From: Bacillota bacterium
GTDB lineage: Bacteria > Bacillota_I > Bacilli_A > Acholeplasmatales > UBA5453
Assembly (NCBI GenBank): GCA_023436805.1
Contig: JAEZHT010000069.1
Coordinates: forward strand, 1 to 52,959
Reading direction: 5' to 3'
DNA length: 52,959 bases
The position numbers and the translations under genes were made by a program. Below are positions 33,018 to 41,488 of this stretch, in pieces; the first letter of the stretch is position 1; each line of letters begins with the position of its first letter. The notes beneath the pieces are model-generated. The model was not told the origin of the DNA. It did not search any database and worked only from the letters and a program-made list of their open reading frames with translations.

Positions 33018-33227
33018 TTATTCTAGTTTGAAATCCTCGCTACCTGTCGGGGTAATGGTTTTAACAACCAATTTTTCCGATTCGTTGAGTAATTCATAAC
33101 AAATTTTCGATAATTTAAGCCCTTCATTGTATAGTCTCACCGCTTCATCTAAAGCGATGTCTTTGTTTTCAAGTGCCTTGACTGTTTTTTCTAAGGCTTG
33201 AATGGCTTGTTCAAATGTCATTTCCAT
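33018..33227 (-). CDS. xseB: Exodeoxyribonuclease VII small subunit
   Basis: A 69-residue helical protein with the family pattern T-F-E-Q-A-I-Q-A-L-E and L-D-E-A-V-R-L-Y-N-E-G. It binds XseA to form the single-strand nuclease. The start at 33227 (GGAGACACACAC before it) overlaps the end of xseA by ten bases, so synthesis of the two subunits is coupled. An in-frame ATG two codons later is the alternative. Confidence 0.95.
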   Translation of the reverse strand: MEMTFEQAIQALEKTVKALENKDIALDEAVRLYNEGLKLSKICYELLNESEKLVVKTITPTGSEDFKLE

Positions 33228-34567
33228 GTGTGTGTCTCCTTATGCTTCACCACTGAGGTGAGTTTCCCATCTTTGAGGGTGGTCTCAATCGTATCATTGA
33301 TATTTACATCATCGATGGATTCGATGCGTTTTTGATTTTTCGTGGTAAATGTGTACCCTTTGTCCATCAAGGTAAGTGGGTTTTGGTGTTTCAACGCTTG
33401 TACGAGGCGTTGGAAATGGTCGTCTTTTTTGGTAAGTATGCGTTCAAAATGGCTTTCCAATTCTTTTGTCAAATGCGCATTCTTCTCTTTTTTGTATTTC
33501 ACCAACGCGATGATATCAAAAGCGGTGATCCGCTGTGATAACAATTGGGTTTGGTTCTTTTTATGGGTTAATTGCTGATCCATCGCTTTGGATAACCGTT
33601 CACTGGTTTGGGTATATCTTTCTTTCAACTGTTGGATGAGTGATACCGGTGAGTGAACCATCAACCGTTCATCCAAATGTAACAGGCTGGTTTTTTGTTG
33701 TTCTAAGTATTTTTGAATGTAGATTTGTAAACCGCGCTGATAGCCTAAGACGGTTTCAATCAAATTGTCTTTGCTTGAGGTAGACAGTTCTGCTGCTGCG
33801 GTTGGTGTTGGTGCCCTTAAGTCTGAGACAAAATCAGCCAAAGTAAAGTCTGTTTCATGGCCTACGGCAGATATGATCGGTATTTCTGAACGATAAATCG
33901 CTTCGATGACCGGCATTTCATTGAATGCCCACAAGTCTTCAATCGACCCACCACCACGACCCACAATTAAGACATCCACCAAGCCATCTTGGTTGGCTTG
34001 TTTGATTTGTTTTTCTATCGAATATTTCGCTTCTTCCCCTTGAACCAAGGCTGGGTATAAGTAAAGTCTGGTCGATGGGTAACGTCTTTCAATGGTATGA
34101 ATGATGTCCCTAATGGCTGCCCCAGTTGGTGAAGTAATCACACCAATCGCTTTGGGATATAAAGGGATCGCCTTTTTTCTTTGTGGGTTAAAATAGCCTT
34201 TTTCTTGAAGTTCTTTTTTCAGTTTTTCATACGCCAAATACAAACTACCTATACCATCTTGTTCCATGGTATACGCATTGATGGCGTAAGACCCACCAGC
34301 TTCATAGACGCTCATTGAACCAAACAATCTGACTTTATCGCCATCTTTTGGACTAAAAACCAAATTTTTAACGTAGTTCGAAAACATCGTCACGCGAATT
34401 TGAGCGGACTCGTCTTTGAGTGTAAAGTAAAAATGACCACGGCTATGTTTGGTCAAATTGGAAATCTCACCCTTGATGTAGATTTGGCCTAAATGCTTAT
34501 CGTTTTCAAGGATTTGTTTAATGTATTTGGTTAACGCGGAAACCGTTAGGTATCTAACGTCTTGCAT
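33218..34567 (-). CDS. xseA: Exodeoxyribonuclease VII large subunit
   Basis: A 449-residue nuclease subunit. An N-terminal OB fold (G-E-I-S-N-L-T-K-H-S-R-G-H-F-Y-F-T-L, about 31-48), catalytic domain with G-V-I-T-S-P-T-G-A-A-I-R-D (about 148-160), G-R-G-G-G-S-I-E-D-L-W-A-F-N (about 204-217), A-V-G-H-E-T-D (about 236-242), then a long coiled coil to about 400. Catalytic Asp and His residues are present. GGGTGATAAC gives the start. Fourth-from-last gene of the nusB operon in reading order nusB, xseA, xseB, dxs. Confidence 0.96.
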   Translation of the reverse strand: MQDVRYLTVSALTKYIKQILENDKHLGQIYIKGEISNLTKHSRGHFYFTLKDESAQIRVTMFSNYVKNLVFSPKDGDKVRLFGSMSVYEAGGSYAINAYTMEQDGIGSLYLAYEKLKKELQEKGYFNPQRKKAIPLYPKAIGVITSPTGAAIRDIIHTIERRYPSTRLYLYPALVQGEEAKYSIEKQIKQANQDGLVDVLIVGRGGGSIEDLWAFNEMPVIEAIYRSEIPIISAVGHETDFTLADFVSDLRAPTPTAAAELSTSSKDNLIETVLGYQRGLQIYIQKYLEQQKTSLLHLDERLMVHSPVSLIQQLKERYTQTSERLSKAMDQQLTHKKNQTQLLSQRITAFDIIALVKYKKEKNAHLTKELESHFERILTKKDDHFQRLVQALKHQNPLTLMDKGYTFTTKNQKRIESIDDVNINDTIETTLKDGKLTSVVKHKETHTWK

Positions 34568-34571
34568 GTTA

Positions 34572-34940
34572 TCACCCGAGTCGTTTGGAGATGTTGTCTA
34601 ATAATCGGTTGGTGAAAGCGGATTGTTTTTCATCTTCTAAATTGGAATAAGCTTTGGTGAGTTTAATCGCTTCATTGATGACGATTGGTTTTGGTGTATC
34701 GGTATACATCATTTCATACACAGCGAGCCTGATGATGGCGCGGTCAACATAGGATAAACGTTCTAACGTATAGTTGACCAACGTATCTTTGATCAGTTGA
34801 TCTATTTCTGCCATATGGGCGATGATGGCGTGGTATAAATCATAGGATTCTTTAAAGGGTTCTACCACGATATCCCCACGGAGGTCTTGTTGGTATAAAA
34901 ATGTCATGGTTTCAATTCTAATTTCGTGTCTTGTTTGCAT
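34572..34940 (-). CDS. nusB: Transcription antitermination factor NusB
   Basis: A 122-residue all-helical RNA-binding protein that acts with NusE/S10 at boxA of rRNA operons. The N-terminus (R-H-E-I-R-I-E-T-M-T-F-L-Y-Q) and the C-terminal V-I-N-E-A-I-K-L-T-K-A-Y-S with F-T-N-R-L-L-D are diagnostic. Slightly short compared with the usual 130-140 residues. GAGGTTTACTT precedes the ATG. It heads the six-gene operon that ends with recN. Confidence 0.94.
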   Translation of the reverse strand: MQTRHEIRIETMTFLYQQDLRGDIVVEPFKESYDLYHAIIAHMAEIDQLIKDTLVNYTLERLSYVDRAIIRLAVYEMMYTDTPKPIVINEAIKLTKAYSNLEDEKQSAFTNRLLDNISKRLG

Positions 34941-35000
34941 AAGTAAACCTCAATTCTTTTCCATTTTACCACAAGAATGTGAATTTATAAATTCAATCGT

Positions 35001-35028
35001 AAAAAAGGACGTCACTTTAGTGACATCC
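35001..35028 (-). terminator. Terminator of the pot operon
   Basis: Nine-base arms (35007-35015, 35020-35028) with one G-T wobble and a four-base loop; six T residues follow on the minus strand. It is 15 bases after the potD stop. Confidence 0.88.
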
Positions 35029-35042
35029 CATAGGTCTTAATC

Positions 35043-36119
35043 TTATAGAGCGCGAATTCTCGCCCAAGCATCCGAAATGAACGCTTTGGTCGTTGGTATA
35101 TAGCGGAAGACTTCATCGTTTTCATGAATGACGACGTTGTAAGCATTTCTGTATTCATAGAAATCAGACCCTACAGCAATCATCGCTTCATAGACATCTT
35201 TTCTCGGACTAGAATACATGACATATTCGGTGTTGAGGGTTGCTGATTCTGCAGTTAGCACATAATTGATGAATGCGTAAGCCAAATCGACATTTTTCGC
35301 ATTCTTCGGAATGACCAACGCGTCTACCCAAACGTTTGTTCCACTGCTAGGTACGAAGAAATCGAGTTTTTCTTGTTCACTCATCAAATAGATGGCGTCC
35401 CCTGAATAAGTTAGGGCTAAATCATAGGTGAGTGAGACCATATCATCCAAGATTTCATCGGTTAAGAAAACCACATTGTTGTTATTTGCTAAGTCCATCA
35501 ACCAATTTTCAGCTTCATTTAATTGGGTTTGGTTGGATGTGTTCATGGAATACCCTAAACTCTTTAAAGCCACCATAAAGCCATCTCTGGCTGAATCATA
35601 AAAAGCAATTTCATAGGAAGATGACTTGAATATATCCCATTCTTGGGCTTCAAGTTCACTTTGGGATACGACATCTTTATTGTATAAAATACCGACATTC
35701 CCCCAAAAATAAGGGACCCCATAATCGAGTAAATCAAATTCTAATGCATTCAAAATCGATACCAACCCTGGGGCTAAATCAGTATCTGGGTTGAAGTTTT
35801 CAATCTTTGACCAATCCAATGTTTGGATGAGGTCTTCTTGAACCATTTGTTCAATCGCGTAATCGGAAGGGATCACCAAATCAAACGCTTGTGTTTTCAT
35901 TTTGGTGATGGCCGATTCATTGGATGCGAAAGTAGACATCGTCACACAGACGTTGTATTCTTCTTCAAATCCCCTTAAGATGGCTGGGTCAATGTATTCG
36001 CCCCAGTTAAATAAGTTCAGTTTATCTTTGTTGATGCAGGTGATGCTTCTAACCACACCACAACCAGACAAAGTCACACTCACCAACGTGAGTAAAGCCA
36101 AAGCCAATGTTTTTTTCAT
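35043..36119 (-). CDS. potD: Spermidine/putrescine-binding lipoprotein PotD
   Basis: A 358-residue substrate-binding lipoprotein. Signal peptide of about 20 residues ends in L-S-G-C. N-L-F-N-W-G-E-Y-I-D at the start of the mature part is the polyamine-binding family motif, and Y-W-G-N / F-W-G-N-V-G-I-L-Y and W-V-D-A-L-V-I-P further on line the ligand pocket. The ATG at 36119 lies one base after the potC stop with GGAG ten bases upstream. Being last in potABCD fits the usual order. It hands polyamines to PotBC. Confidence 0.93.
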   Translation of the reverse strand: MKKTLALALLTLVSVTLSGCGVVRSITCINKDKLNLFNWGEYIDPAILRGFEEEYNVCVTMSTFASNESAITKMKTQAFDLVIPSDYAIEQMVQEDLIQTLDWSKIENFNPDTDLAPGLVSILNALEFDLLDYGVPYFWGNVGILYNKDVVSQSELEAQEWDIFKSSSYEIAFYDSARDGFMVALKSLGYSMNTSNQTQLNEAENWLMDLANNNNVVFLTDEILDDMVSLTYDLALTYSGDAIYLMSEQEKLDFFVPSSGTNVWVDALVIPKNAKNVDLAYAFINYVLTAESATLNTEYVMYSSPRKDVYEAMIAVGSDFYEYRNAYNVVIHENDEVFRYIPTTKAFISDAWARIRAL

Positions 36120-36120
36120 G

Positions 36121-36906
36121 TTATTCAATCTCCTGTTCGTTGTTTTGGTTCGATTTCAAATATCGATAGGTCACCACCAGGCCGATAATGGCGATGATGA
36201 TGGTAGATAACGCATTAATCGTTGGTTCAACCCCACGTCTGAGCGTATATAAGTAAATACTGATGTTGGTCGCTGACCCTGCGGTAAAGTATGAGATGAC
36301 AAAATCATCAAAACTCATCGTAAAAGCAATCGCAGCAGCCGCGAATATCGCGACCTTGATTTGTGGGAATACCACCAACCATAAAGCTTGAACTGGGGTC
36401 GCACCCAAATCGTTCGCTGCTTCTGCGAGGTTAGGATCCAAACTTTTAACCTTTGGATACACCGTAATCACGACATATGGGGTACAAAACGCCACATGTG
36501 CTAGCAACATGGTCGTGTAACCACGGTCAATTTGGAATGAGACAAATAGTAACAATAACCCCACGGCTGTGACAATTTCTGGGTTAACGATAGGCACGTT
36601 ATTGACCCCAAGCATCACATCTTTAAATGCCTTTTTTGATTTCGACAGTGAAATCGCTGCGAGGGTTCCGATGAATACTGAAATCAATGTTGCGAGGACC
36701 GCGATGACAATAGTCATAATGACCGCTGTCATGATATCGGTCGAATCGAATAATTTTTCATACCATTTGAGTGAGAATCCGCCCCAATTGGTCAAACTCT
36801 TATTCTCATTAAAAGAAAAAATGATTAGTGATAAGATGGGGGCGTAACAAAAGGCTAAGATGATACCAATATACGATTTGGATATCCATTTTTTAAGGGA
36901 TTTCAT
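36121..36906 (-). CDS. potC: Polyamine ABC transporter permease PotC
   Basis: A 261-residue permease with six helices. The cytosolic EAA loop reads E-A-A-N-D-L-G-A-T-P-V-Q-A (around 180), the contact site for PotA. The ATG overlaps the potB stop as ATGA, with AGGGGG upstream. Forms the channel together with PotB. Confidence 0.93.
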   Translation of the reverse strand: MKSLKKWISKSYIGIILAFCYAPILSLIIFSFNENKSLTNWGGFSLKWYEKLFDSTDIMTAVIMTIVIAVLATLISVFIGTLAAISLSKSKKAFKDVMLGVNNVPIVNPEIVTAVGLLLLFVSFQIDRGYTTMLLAHVAFCTPYVVITVYPKVKSLDPNLAEAANDLGATPVQALWLVVFPQIKVAIFAAAAIAFTMSFDDFVISYFTAGSATNISIYLYTLRRGVEPTINALSTIIIAIIGLVVTYRYLKSNQNNEQEIE

Positions 36907-37724
36907 TCTTTCGCCCCCTTATTTCGATCGAGTTTCTTGGTGAAGATGACCATCGCCATGATGACCACAGATAGGATGATGGCGATGGCTGAACCATAGC
37001 CCCAGTTACCTGCAGTGAGGAAACGGTCTTCGATGAGATTGCCTATCAAATATCGGTTTTTACCCAAATATTTAGGGATGACCAGCGTGGTTGCTGCTGG
37101 GAGTAATACCATCGTGATGCCTGATAAGACACCTGTAATCGATAATGGTAAGGTAACTTTTAAAAATGTTTGAAACTTATTCGCACCCAAATCATCCGCA
37201 GCTTCATAGAGTTTTGGATCAATCTTGGACAAAACGGTATAAATCGGTAATACCATGAATGGTAAAAATACATACACCATCCCGGTAATGATGGCGATAT
37301 CCGTACCCAACAACGATGCATTTAGCATTTCAAAGATTTGTTTCCAAGCGAGGGTCCTTAACAACATATTGACCCACATCGGTGCGGTAATCATGAGAAT
37401 CAGTAATGTTTGTGTTTTCTTATTCGATTTGGTAATCAAATATGCGGTTGGATACCCAATAAACAACGTAACCAACGTGGTATATATGGCAAGTTTGATT
37501 GAATCCAACATGGTTTTAATGAAAGCTGGTTCATTTAAAAACTGGCCGAAATACTTGAATGAAAAAGAAATAAATAAGTCATTAACGCGTTCTGAAAACG
37601 CGTAAAACAATATCAGTATGAGCGGAATGAGGATGAGGAAGAATAACACCACATAATAAGGGCTACCCATCAGGTTTAAATCCCTTAAACTGAGTTTATT
37701 CTTCAGTGGTATCGCCTTTTTCAT
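36903..37724 (-). CDS. potB: Polyamine ABC transporter permease PotB
   Basis: A 273-residue permease, six helices, with the EAA loop E-A-A-D-D-L-G-A-N-K-F-Q-T. The start is not sharply marked: an ATG at 37724 just after the potA stop and an in-frame ATG at 37733 overlapping potA are both possible; the first is chosen because the protein then begins M-K-K like related ones. Partner of PotC. Confidence 0.92.
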   Translation of the reverse strand: MKKAIPLKNKLSLRDLNLMGSPYYVVLFFLILIPLILILFYAFSERVNDLFISFSFKYFGQFLNEPAFIKTMLDSIKLAIYTTLVTLFIGYPTAYLITKSNKKTQTLLILMITAPMWVNMLLRTLAWKQIFEMLNASLLGTDIAIITGMVYVFLPFMVLPIYTVLSKIDPKLYEAADDLGANKFQTFLKVTLPLSITGVLSGITMVLLPAATTLVIPKYLGKNRYLIGNLIEDRFLTAGNWGYGSAIAIILSVVIMAMVIFTKKLDRNKGAKE

Positions 37725-37726
37725 GC

Positions 37727-38785
37727 TTACCATTTTTCCATCACGTGGACATCTTCTTTATCAAATACGATGGATACCTGTGACCCTTCCGCGTGGTACT
37801 TAATGGTATGAATCGTGTATATACGTTCTGGTGTTTTCACATCAATCTCATAATGAACACCTTTGAAAATGATGGAATCTACAATGCCTTCAATGAAACC
37901 TTGACCAGGTTCAACGATGTCTAGGTCTTCAGGTCTCAATACAATATCCACCACTTCATTCTTCTTAAATCCATAGTCGACACACACATAATCTTTCCCA
38001 TCGAAAGAGACCAAATAGTCGTCTTTCATGATGCCTTCGATGATGTTCGATTCGCCAATGAAACCCGCGACAAATCGGCTACTAGGTTCATTGTAGATAT
38101 CCTCTGGTGTACCCACTTGAAGGATTTCACCTTCATTCATAACCACGATTTTGTCGCTCATCGTGAGTGCTTCTTCCTGGTCATGGGTAACAAAGATGAA
38201 GGTAATCCCTGCGTTACGTTGAATTTCTTTCAACTCGTATTGCATCTCCTGGCGGAGTTTTAAATCCAGTGCAGCGAGTGGTTCATCGAGTAACAACACT
38301 TGAGGTTCATTGATCAAAGCCCTTGCAATCGCGACCCTTTGTTGTTGACCCCCAGACATTTTATGAACACTTCTGTTTTCATAGCCAACCAAACCAACCA
38401 TTTGAAGGTATTTGGATACTTTTTGTTCAATCAAAGCTTCCCGTGCTTTGGAAGGCATTTTTTGATGTTCTTTTTTTAATCTCAATCCGAACGCAACATT
38501 TTCATACACATCTAAATGGGGAAACAATGCATAGCGTTGAAAGACCGTATTGGTTGGTCTTTTATGTGGTGGTAAATCCGCCACAGATTCGCCATTAAAT
38601 AATACTTCACCAGAAGACGGTTTTTCAAACCCACCAATGATGCGAAGTGTGGTTGTTTTTCCACAACCCGATGGCCCTAAGAGGGTAACAAATTCGTTTT
38701 CATAGATGTCCAAGTCGATGCCCTTTAGTACCACTTGACCACCAAACGCCTTGGTGATACCTTTCAATTCAATCAATTTTTTCAT
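37727..38785 (-). CDS. potA: Polyamine ABC transporter ATPase PotA
   Basis: A 352-residue ATP-binding subunit. Walker A G-P-S-G-C-G-K-T-T (36-44), Q-loop, signature M-S-G-G-Q-Q-Q-R (about 143), Walker B V-L-L-L-D-E-P-L, H-loop V-T-H-D, followed by a C-terminal TOBE-type regulatory domain from about 240. GGGGGTATTGT precedes the ATG. First gene of potABCD, behind a consensus promoter and a 125-base leader. Confidence 0.95.
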   Translation of the reverse strand: MKKLIELKGITKAFGGQVVLKGIDLDIYENEFVTLLGPSGCGKTTTLRIIGGFEKPSSGEVLFNGESVADLPPHKRPTNTVFQRYALFPHLDVYENVAFGLRLKKEHQKMPSKAREALIEQKVSKYLQMVGLVGYENRSVHKMSGGQQQRVAIARALINEPQVLLLDEPLAALDLKLRQEMQYELKEIQRNAGITFIFVTHDQEEALTMSDKIVVMNEGEILQVGTPEDIYNEPSSRFVAGFIGESNIIEGIMKDDYLVSFDGKDYVCVDYGFKKNEVVDIVLRPEDLDIVEPGQGFIEGIVDSIIFKGVHYEIDVKTPERIYTIHTIKYHAEGSQVSIVFDKEDVHVMEKW

Positions 38786-38910
38786 ACAATACCCCCAATA
38801 AGACGTTATCCGTTTTTCATTAACAAGAATAACCCTAAACCGATAGGTCAGTCATTCCGCCAATGTTTAGTATATATAAACTTTGGGTTAAGCAATAATA
38901 AACCTAAGTC
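38786..38910 (-). promoter_or_regulatory. 125-base untranslated leader of potABCD
   Basis: Between the predicted start point near 38910 and the potA ATG lies an untranslated leader with pairing potential: an outer TAACC/GGTTA stem, a GTTTA/TAAAC hairpin with a TATATAC loop, and a CTGACC/GGTTTAG hairpin, which together could form a three-way junction. It fits no riboswitch class that I recognise. Pairings were found by eye. Confidence 0.35.
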
Positions 38911-38916
38911 AATACT

Positions 38917-38944
38917 ATTATATAGTAATGTGTTTCATTGTCAA
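38917..38944 (-). promoter_or_regulatory. Promoter of potABCD
   Basis: Perfect TTGACA (38939-38944) and TATAAT (38917-38922) on the minus strand with a 16-base spacer. Confidence 0.88.
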
Positions 38945-39046
38945 CCCAAAAACAAAAAATTATATACATCCCCTCATAAAATCCAACCTTTATATCCTGA
39001 ATTCGATTGTTTTTATGATATGATGTGGTTAGTTAGGAGTGGTACT

Positions 39047-39760
39047 TTGAACGATCTAAACCAAATACTCAATGATTTGTTCGCCATGAAAGATGAAGGC
39101 ACATTTAAAAGACTCTCTAAGCAACCCAAACCTTTTAAATACATCGGTATAAAAATGGGTGATTTGAGACAGTACGCATCGAAATTACCAAAAAACAACG
39201 CTTTGGCTATGGCGTTGTTCGATTTGAATTACTATGAATCCATGTTGTTATCTACCATGATTGTAGATCCAAAAACGTATGACCAATCCCGTTTGTTAGA
39301 CTGGTGTTTGAAAGCCCATTCGAGCCCTATCATCGATCAAGGTATATCGAATTTCTTTTTTGAACTCAAGGATTATTCAATCAGTCTAAAGGATTTATCG
39401 AAATCTACCGATGAACATTTAGCCTATGCTTGTTTCGCTTTATTATCGAGCTATTTTAGAACAGCTCCGCTCAATGAGATCGATATCGGTTTGAGTATTC
39501 TGTTGTTAAACCGCATTCGTGAGACCATCCAAACCCAACCATTAACCATTCAAAACGCGATGAATAACGCCGTTGTCATGGCCGGTTTACATGTGCCTGA
39601 TTTGGTTTCTCTTTCAATTGAGGTGGCTGACCATATTGGTTATGTGATGCCTTTGGTTGACAGAAACAGTTGTAATATCCAAAGTGCAAGTGATTATTTG
39701 ATTCGCTATGGGGATAACCCTAAATACTCTAGGGTTGCGAAACTCAGACAATCTAAATAG
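39047..39760 (+). CDS. DNA alkylation repair protein, AlkD-like HEAT-repeat fold
   Basis: A 237-residue all-helical protein. The pattern Y-I-G-I-K-M-G-D-L-R near residue 33, repeated amphipathic helices, and A-M-N-N-A-V-V-M-A-G followed by V-A-D-H-I-G-Y-V-M-P-L-V-D-R are typical of the AlkC/AlkD family, whose HEAT-like repeats wrap DNA carrying N3- or N7-alkylpurines. The best start is a TTG at 39047 because AGGAGTGGTACT lies directly before it; the frame is open far upstream without other start signals. It is divergent from the pot operon. Confidence 0.82.
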   Translation: MNDLNQILNDLFAMKDEGTFKRLSKQPKPFKYIGIKMGDLRQYASKLPKNNALAMALFDLNYYESMLLSTMIVDPKTYDQSRLLDWCLKAHSSPIIDQGISNFFFELKDYSISLKDLSKSTDEHLAYACFALLSSYFRTAPLNEIDIGLSILLLNRIRETIQTQPLTIQNAMNNAVVMAGLHVPDLVSLSIEVADHIGYVMPLVDRNSCNIQSASDYLIRYGDNPKYSRVAKLRQSK

Positions 39761-39775
39761 ATTGGTTATTTATTC

Positions 39776-39804
39776 TTGATTTACTTAATCAATTCTTATA
39801 TAAT
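39776..39804 (+). promoter_or_regulatory. Promoter of tmRNA
   Basis: TTGATT (39776-39781) and TATAAT (39799-39804) with a 17-base spacer, ending ten bases before the tmRNA 5' end. Confidence 0.85.
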
Positions 39805-39814
39805 GATTGCGCAT

Positions 39815-40161
39815 GGGGATGTTCTCTGGATTCGTCAGGGTTTTAATGTGATATAAGCATGTCTTGGTTGTGCAAGTAAAAACACCGAGGTTATTAATAA
39901 CCGGAAACCAAAATTTACAATTCGCTGCTTAAGAAAAAGTGCGAGCCAACGCTAGGTTTTCTTACGACTTAGTCTAAGGCACAAAACAGTAAGATATATT
40001 TGGTTGTTGCCACCTTAAGCAATCAAATGAATCAATAAGGTTAGTCTAGTGATAATATGTCAATCTATGATTGCTGGATGAATATAACTGATTGACTAAA
40101 CATGTAGAAAGTATCACAGGAAAAATCATGCACAGGGGTTCGACTCCCCTCATCTCCACCA
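39815..40161 (+). ncRNA. ssrA: tmRNA (transfer-messenger RNA)
   Basis: The 5' end GGGGATG pairs with CATCTCC near the 3' end, followed by ACCA; the T-arm GGGGTTCGACTCCCC and the 5' D-loop-like GGATTCGTCAGGG are the classic tmRNA ends. Length is 347 bases. The tag frame closes with TTC GCT GCT TAA (39921-39932), giving an ending N-L-Q-F-A-A as expected for degradation tags. Reading back in this frame, the tag probably starts at GTA (39876) and reads V-K-T-P-R-L-L-I-T-G-N-Q-N-L-Q-F-A-A, comparable in K-T and N-Q-N to the B. subtilis tag. It rescues stalled ribosomes together with SmpB. Confidence 0.96.
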
Positions 40162-40169
40162 AGACGAAT

Positions 40170-40193
40170 AAAACGGCTTAGCTAAGCCGTTTT
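40170..40193 (+). terminator. Terminator of tmRNA
   Basis: Twelve-base perfectly self-complementary arms (40170-40181, 40182-40193) ending in TTTT, eight bases after the tmRNA CCA. Confidence 0.88.
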
Positions 40194-40498
40194 AATATTT
40201 ATATAAGTGTCTAGTACTTAAAAAAGACTTATTTTCAGTGATTACGATGATTATGAATACATTAATGACTTACAAAATAGTTTTTTATGCGTTGAGTATA
40301 TCAAAAATTAAGGACTTATAAAAATAATCAAGTTCAATTTTTGTTTGAACTGATACCAAAAACCTGTACTTGGTGTTGTTTTTTTACAAAGAAAAGAACA
40401 AGATTTTATATGATCTCGCTCTTTATCTTTCGTTTAAATAATATTTATATTTACATATTTTAATTAATTAGTTGTGTATTTCTATAGTAAATGCTTTA
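40194..40498. other. AT-rich gene-free stretch at the start of the accessory island
   Basis: It holds a seven-base-pair hairpin at 40331-40351 and the minus-strand terminator at 40394-40423. No copy of the tmRNA 3' end that could mark an integration site is visible here. No coding frame is supported. Confidence 0.55.
40394..40423 (-). terminator. Terminator for the broken membrane protein gene
   Basis: Eleven-base arms (40394-40404, 40413-40423) containing two wobble pairs on the minus strand, then TTCTTTG. It lies 75 bases after the stop of the frame at 40499. Confidence 0.6.
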
Positions 40499-40854
40499 CT
40501 AAGTCAATTGCTTTTTGTTTATATATTCTTTTACTATTGGATATGACAGTAAGAATAATACAAGAACTGATAACATTGATATTGACGATTCGTTATTCCT
40601 AATAATAATTTCAATTGTATAACTACAGGAAGTGAAGAACAAAATATAAATAATTCGCTTTATTTTCTCAAAAAGTGGCAGTTTTCTATTATAAATTTTC
40701 GCTAGTATGAAATATAAGATGATCAAGCTTAGAGCAAAAATAATGTATAACAAAATAATTTCATATTGTTCTAAAATGATTTTTACTTTGGGAACAAAGA
40801 TAATGAATAATGCTATATATACTTTATATAGCAACTAACTACATGTTTATTCAT
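40499..40854 (-). pseudogene. Frameshifted small membrane protein gene
   Basis: The frame ending at 40499 encodes about 110 residues with three hydrophobic helices but begins right after a stop and has only a TTG without ribosome site. Twenty bases upstream an ATG at 40854 with GAGGTCTTTAG in front opens a different frame (M-N-K-H-V-V-S-C-Y-I-K-Y-I) that ends at a TAG near 40816. A one-base shift within the TATATAAAGTATATATAG stretch would join the two. So it reads as a recently broken gene. No family is recognised. Confidence 0.45.
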
Positions 40855-40874
40855 CTAAAGACCTCACGATAAGA

Positions 40875-40960
40875 TTATTCAACGCTAACATCAATACCAT
40901 AATTGAACCCCCATCTAGATTTTTTCCAAGTAATGTTTAATCCTTTTTTTTGTATAAGTG
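40875..40960 (-). pseudogene. C-terminal remnant of a gene cut by the IS66 element
   Basis: On the minus strand the last 27 or so codons read as a protein-like tail (K-K-G-L-N-I-T-W-K-K-S-R-W-G-F-N-Y-G-I-D-V-S-V-E, stop). The stop is 20 bases before the ATG of the broken membrane gene, as in an operon. Upstream the frame runs into the complement of the IS66 transposase, so the rest of the gene was lost. The protein is not recognised. Confidence 0.35.
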
Positions 40961-40974
40961 CAGATAGATACGCA

Positions 40975-41415
40975 TTTAAACAAACAACCATCAAACCAAT
41001 TATGACTGAGTTTAAGGCCTGTTTAGATGATAAATCACTAACGTGTGCATTAGAGTCAAGTTTTGGTAAGGCGATCATATACGCGATTCATACCTTACCA
41101 CAAGTCATGAATTATCTAACGGATGGTCGGTTATCAATCGATAACAATAAAGCTGAAAGAGCGATCAAACCGTTCGTGATTGGTAGAAAGAACTGGTTGT
41201 TTTCTAATACACCAAACGGCGCTGACTCAAGCGCTCTACTATATTCAATCACCCAGAGTTGTTTGATGACTGAGCTTAATCCTTATAAATACTACACCTA
41301 TATCTTAGACCATTTAGCCAATTCAAAAGTAAATGAGTTAAAGCTAGATGAGTTAATGCCTTATAGTGAAAAGATGATTTCTAAATTTCATATGACCAAA
41401 GGGACTGATAAGTAG
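40975..41415 (+). pseudogene. IS66 transposase, C-terminal fragment
   Basis: About 145 codons of the C-terminal DDE domain. L-S-I-D-N-N-K-A-E-R-A-I-K-P-F-V-I-G-R-K (the block with the catalytic Glu) followed by N-W-L-F-S-N-T-P-N-G-A, and a C-terminal zinc-less tail Y-L-D-H-L-A type, are diagnostic of IS66. The open frame extends left to 40903, but those codons come from the neighbouring sequence. Only the last acidic residue of the triad remains, so the fragment cannot be active. Confidence 0.85.
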
Positions 41416-41485
41416 TCACCTTATTTAAGTAACGATTTAGATCTGTGCAATCGGGTCTTTTTTTACGTCCGTTATTTGACGCTTA
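40975..41485 (+). mobile_element. IS66-family element remnant (3' part and right end)
   Basis: It comprises the 3' third of an IS66 transposase gene and the terminal sequence GTAAGCGTCAAATAAC read inwards from 41485, which has the GTAAGCG start typical of IS66 ends. The left end, the accessory orfs and the 5' two thirds of the transposase are missing. Confidence 0.75.
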
Positions 41486-41488
41486 CAA

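Noticed and set aside
36128..38785. Horizontal transfer of the pot operon
   Set aside because: Order, overlaps, codon pattern and ribosome sites match the surrounding core genes, so there is nothing to suggest foreign origin.
38735..39046. Long N-terminal extension of the AlkD-like protein
   Set aside because: These codons overlap the pot promoter, leader and potA start on the other strand and lack a start signal; the TTG at 39047 with AGGAG is the better start.
39783..40161. tRNA gene at the 3' end of this region
   Set aside because: The T-arm and acceptor belong to tmRNA; the 5' partner strand is over 300 bases upstream and an internal tag frame is present.
40875..41078. Full 67-codon minus-strand frame across the IS66 boundary
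   Set aside because: Only the last part looks protein-like; the upstream half is the complement of the IS66 transposase, so only the tail was kept as a remnant.
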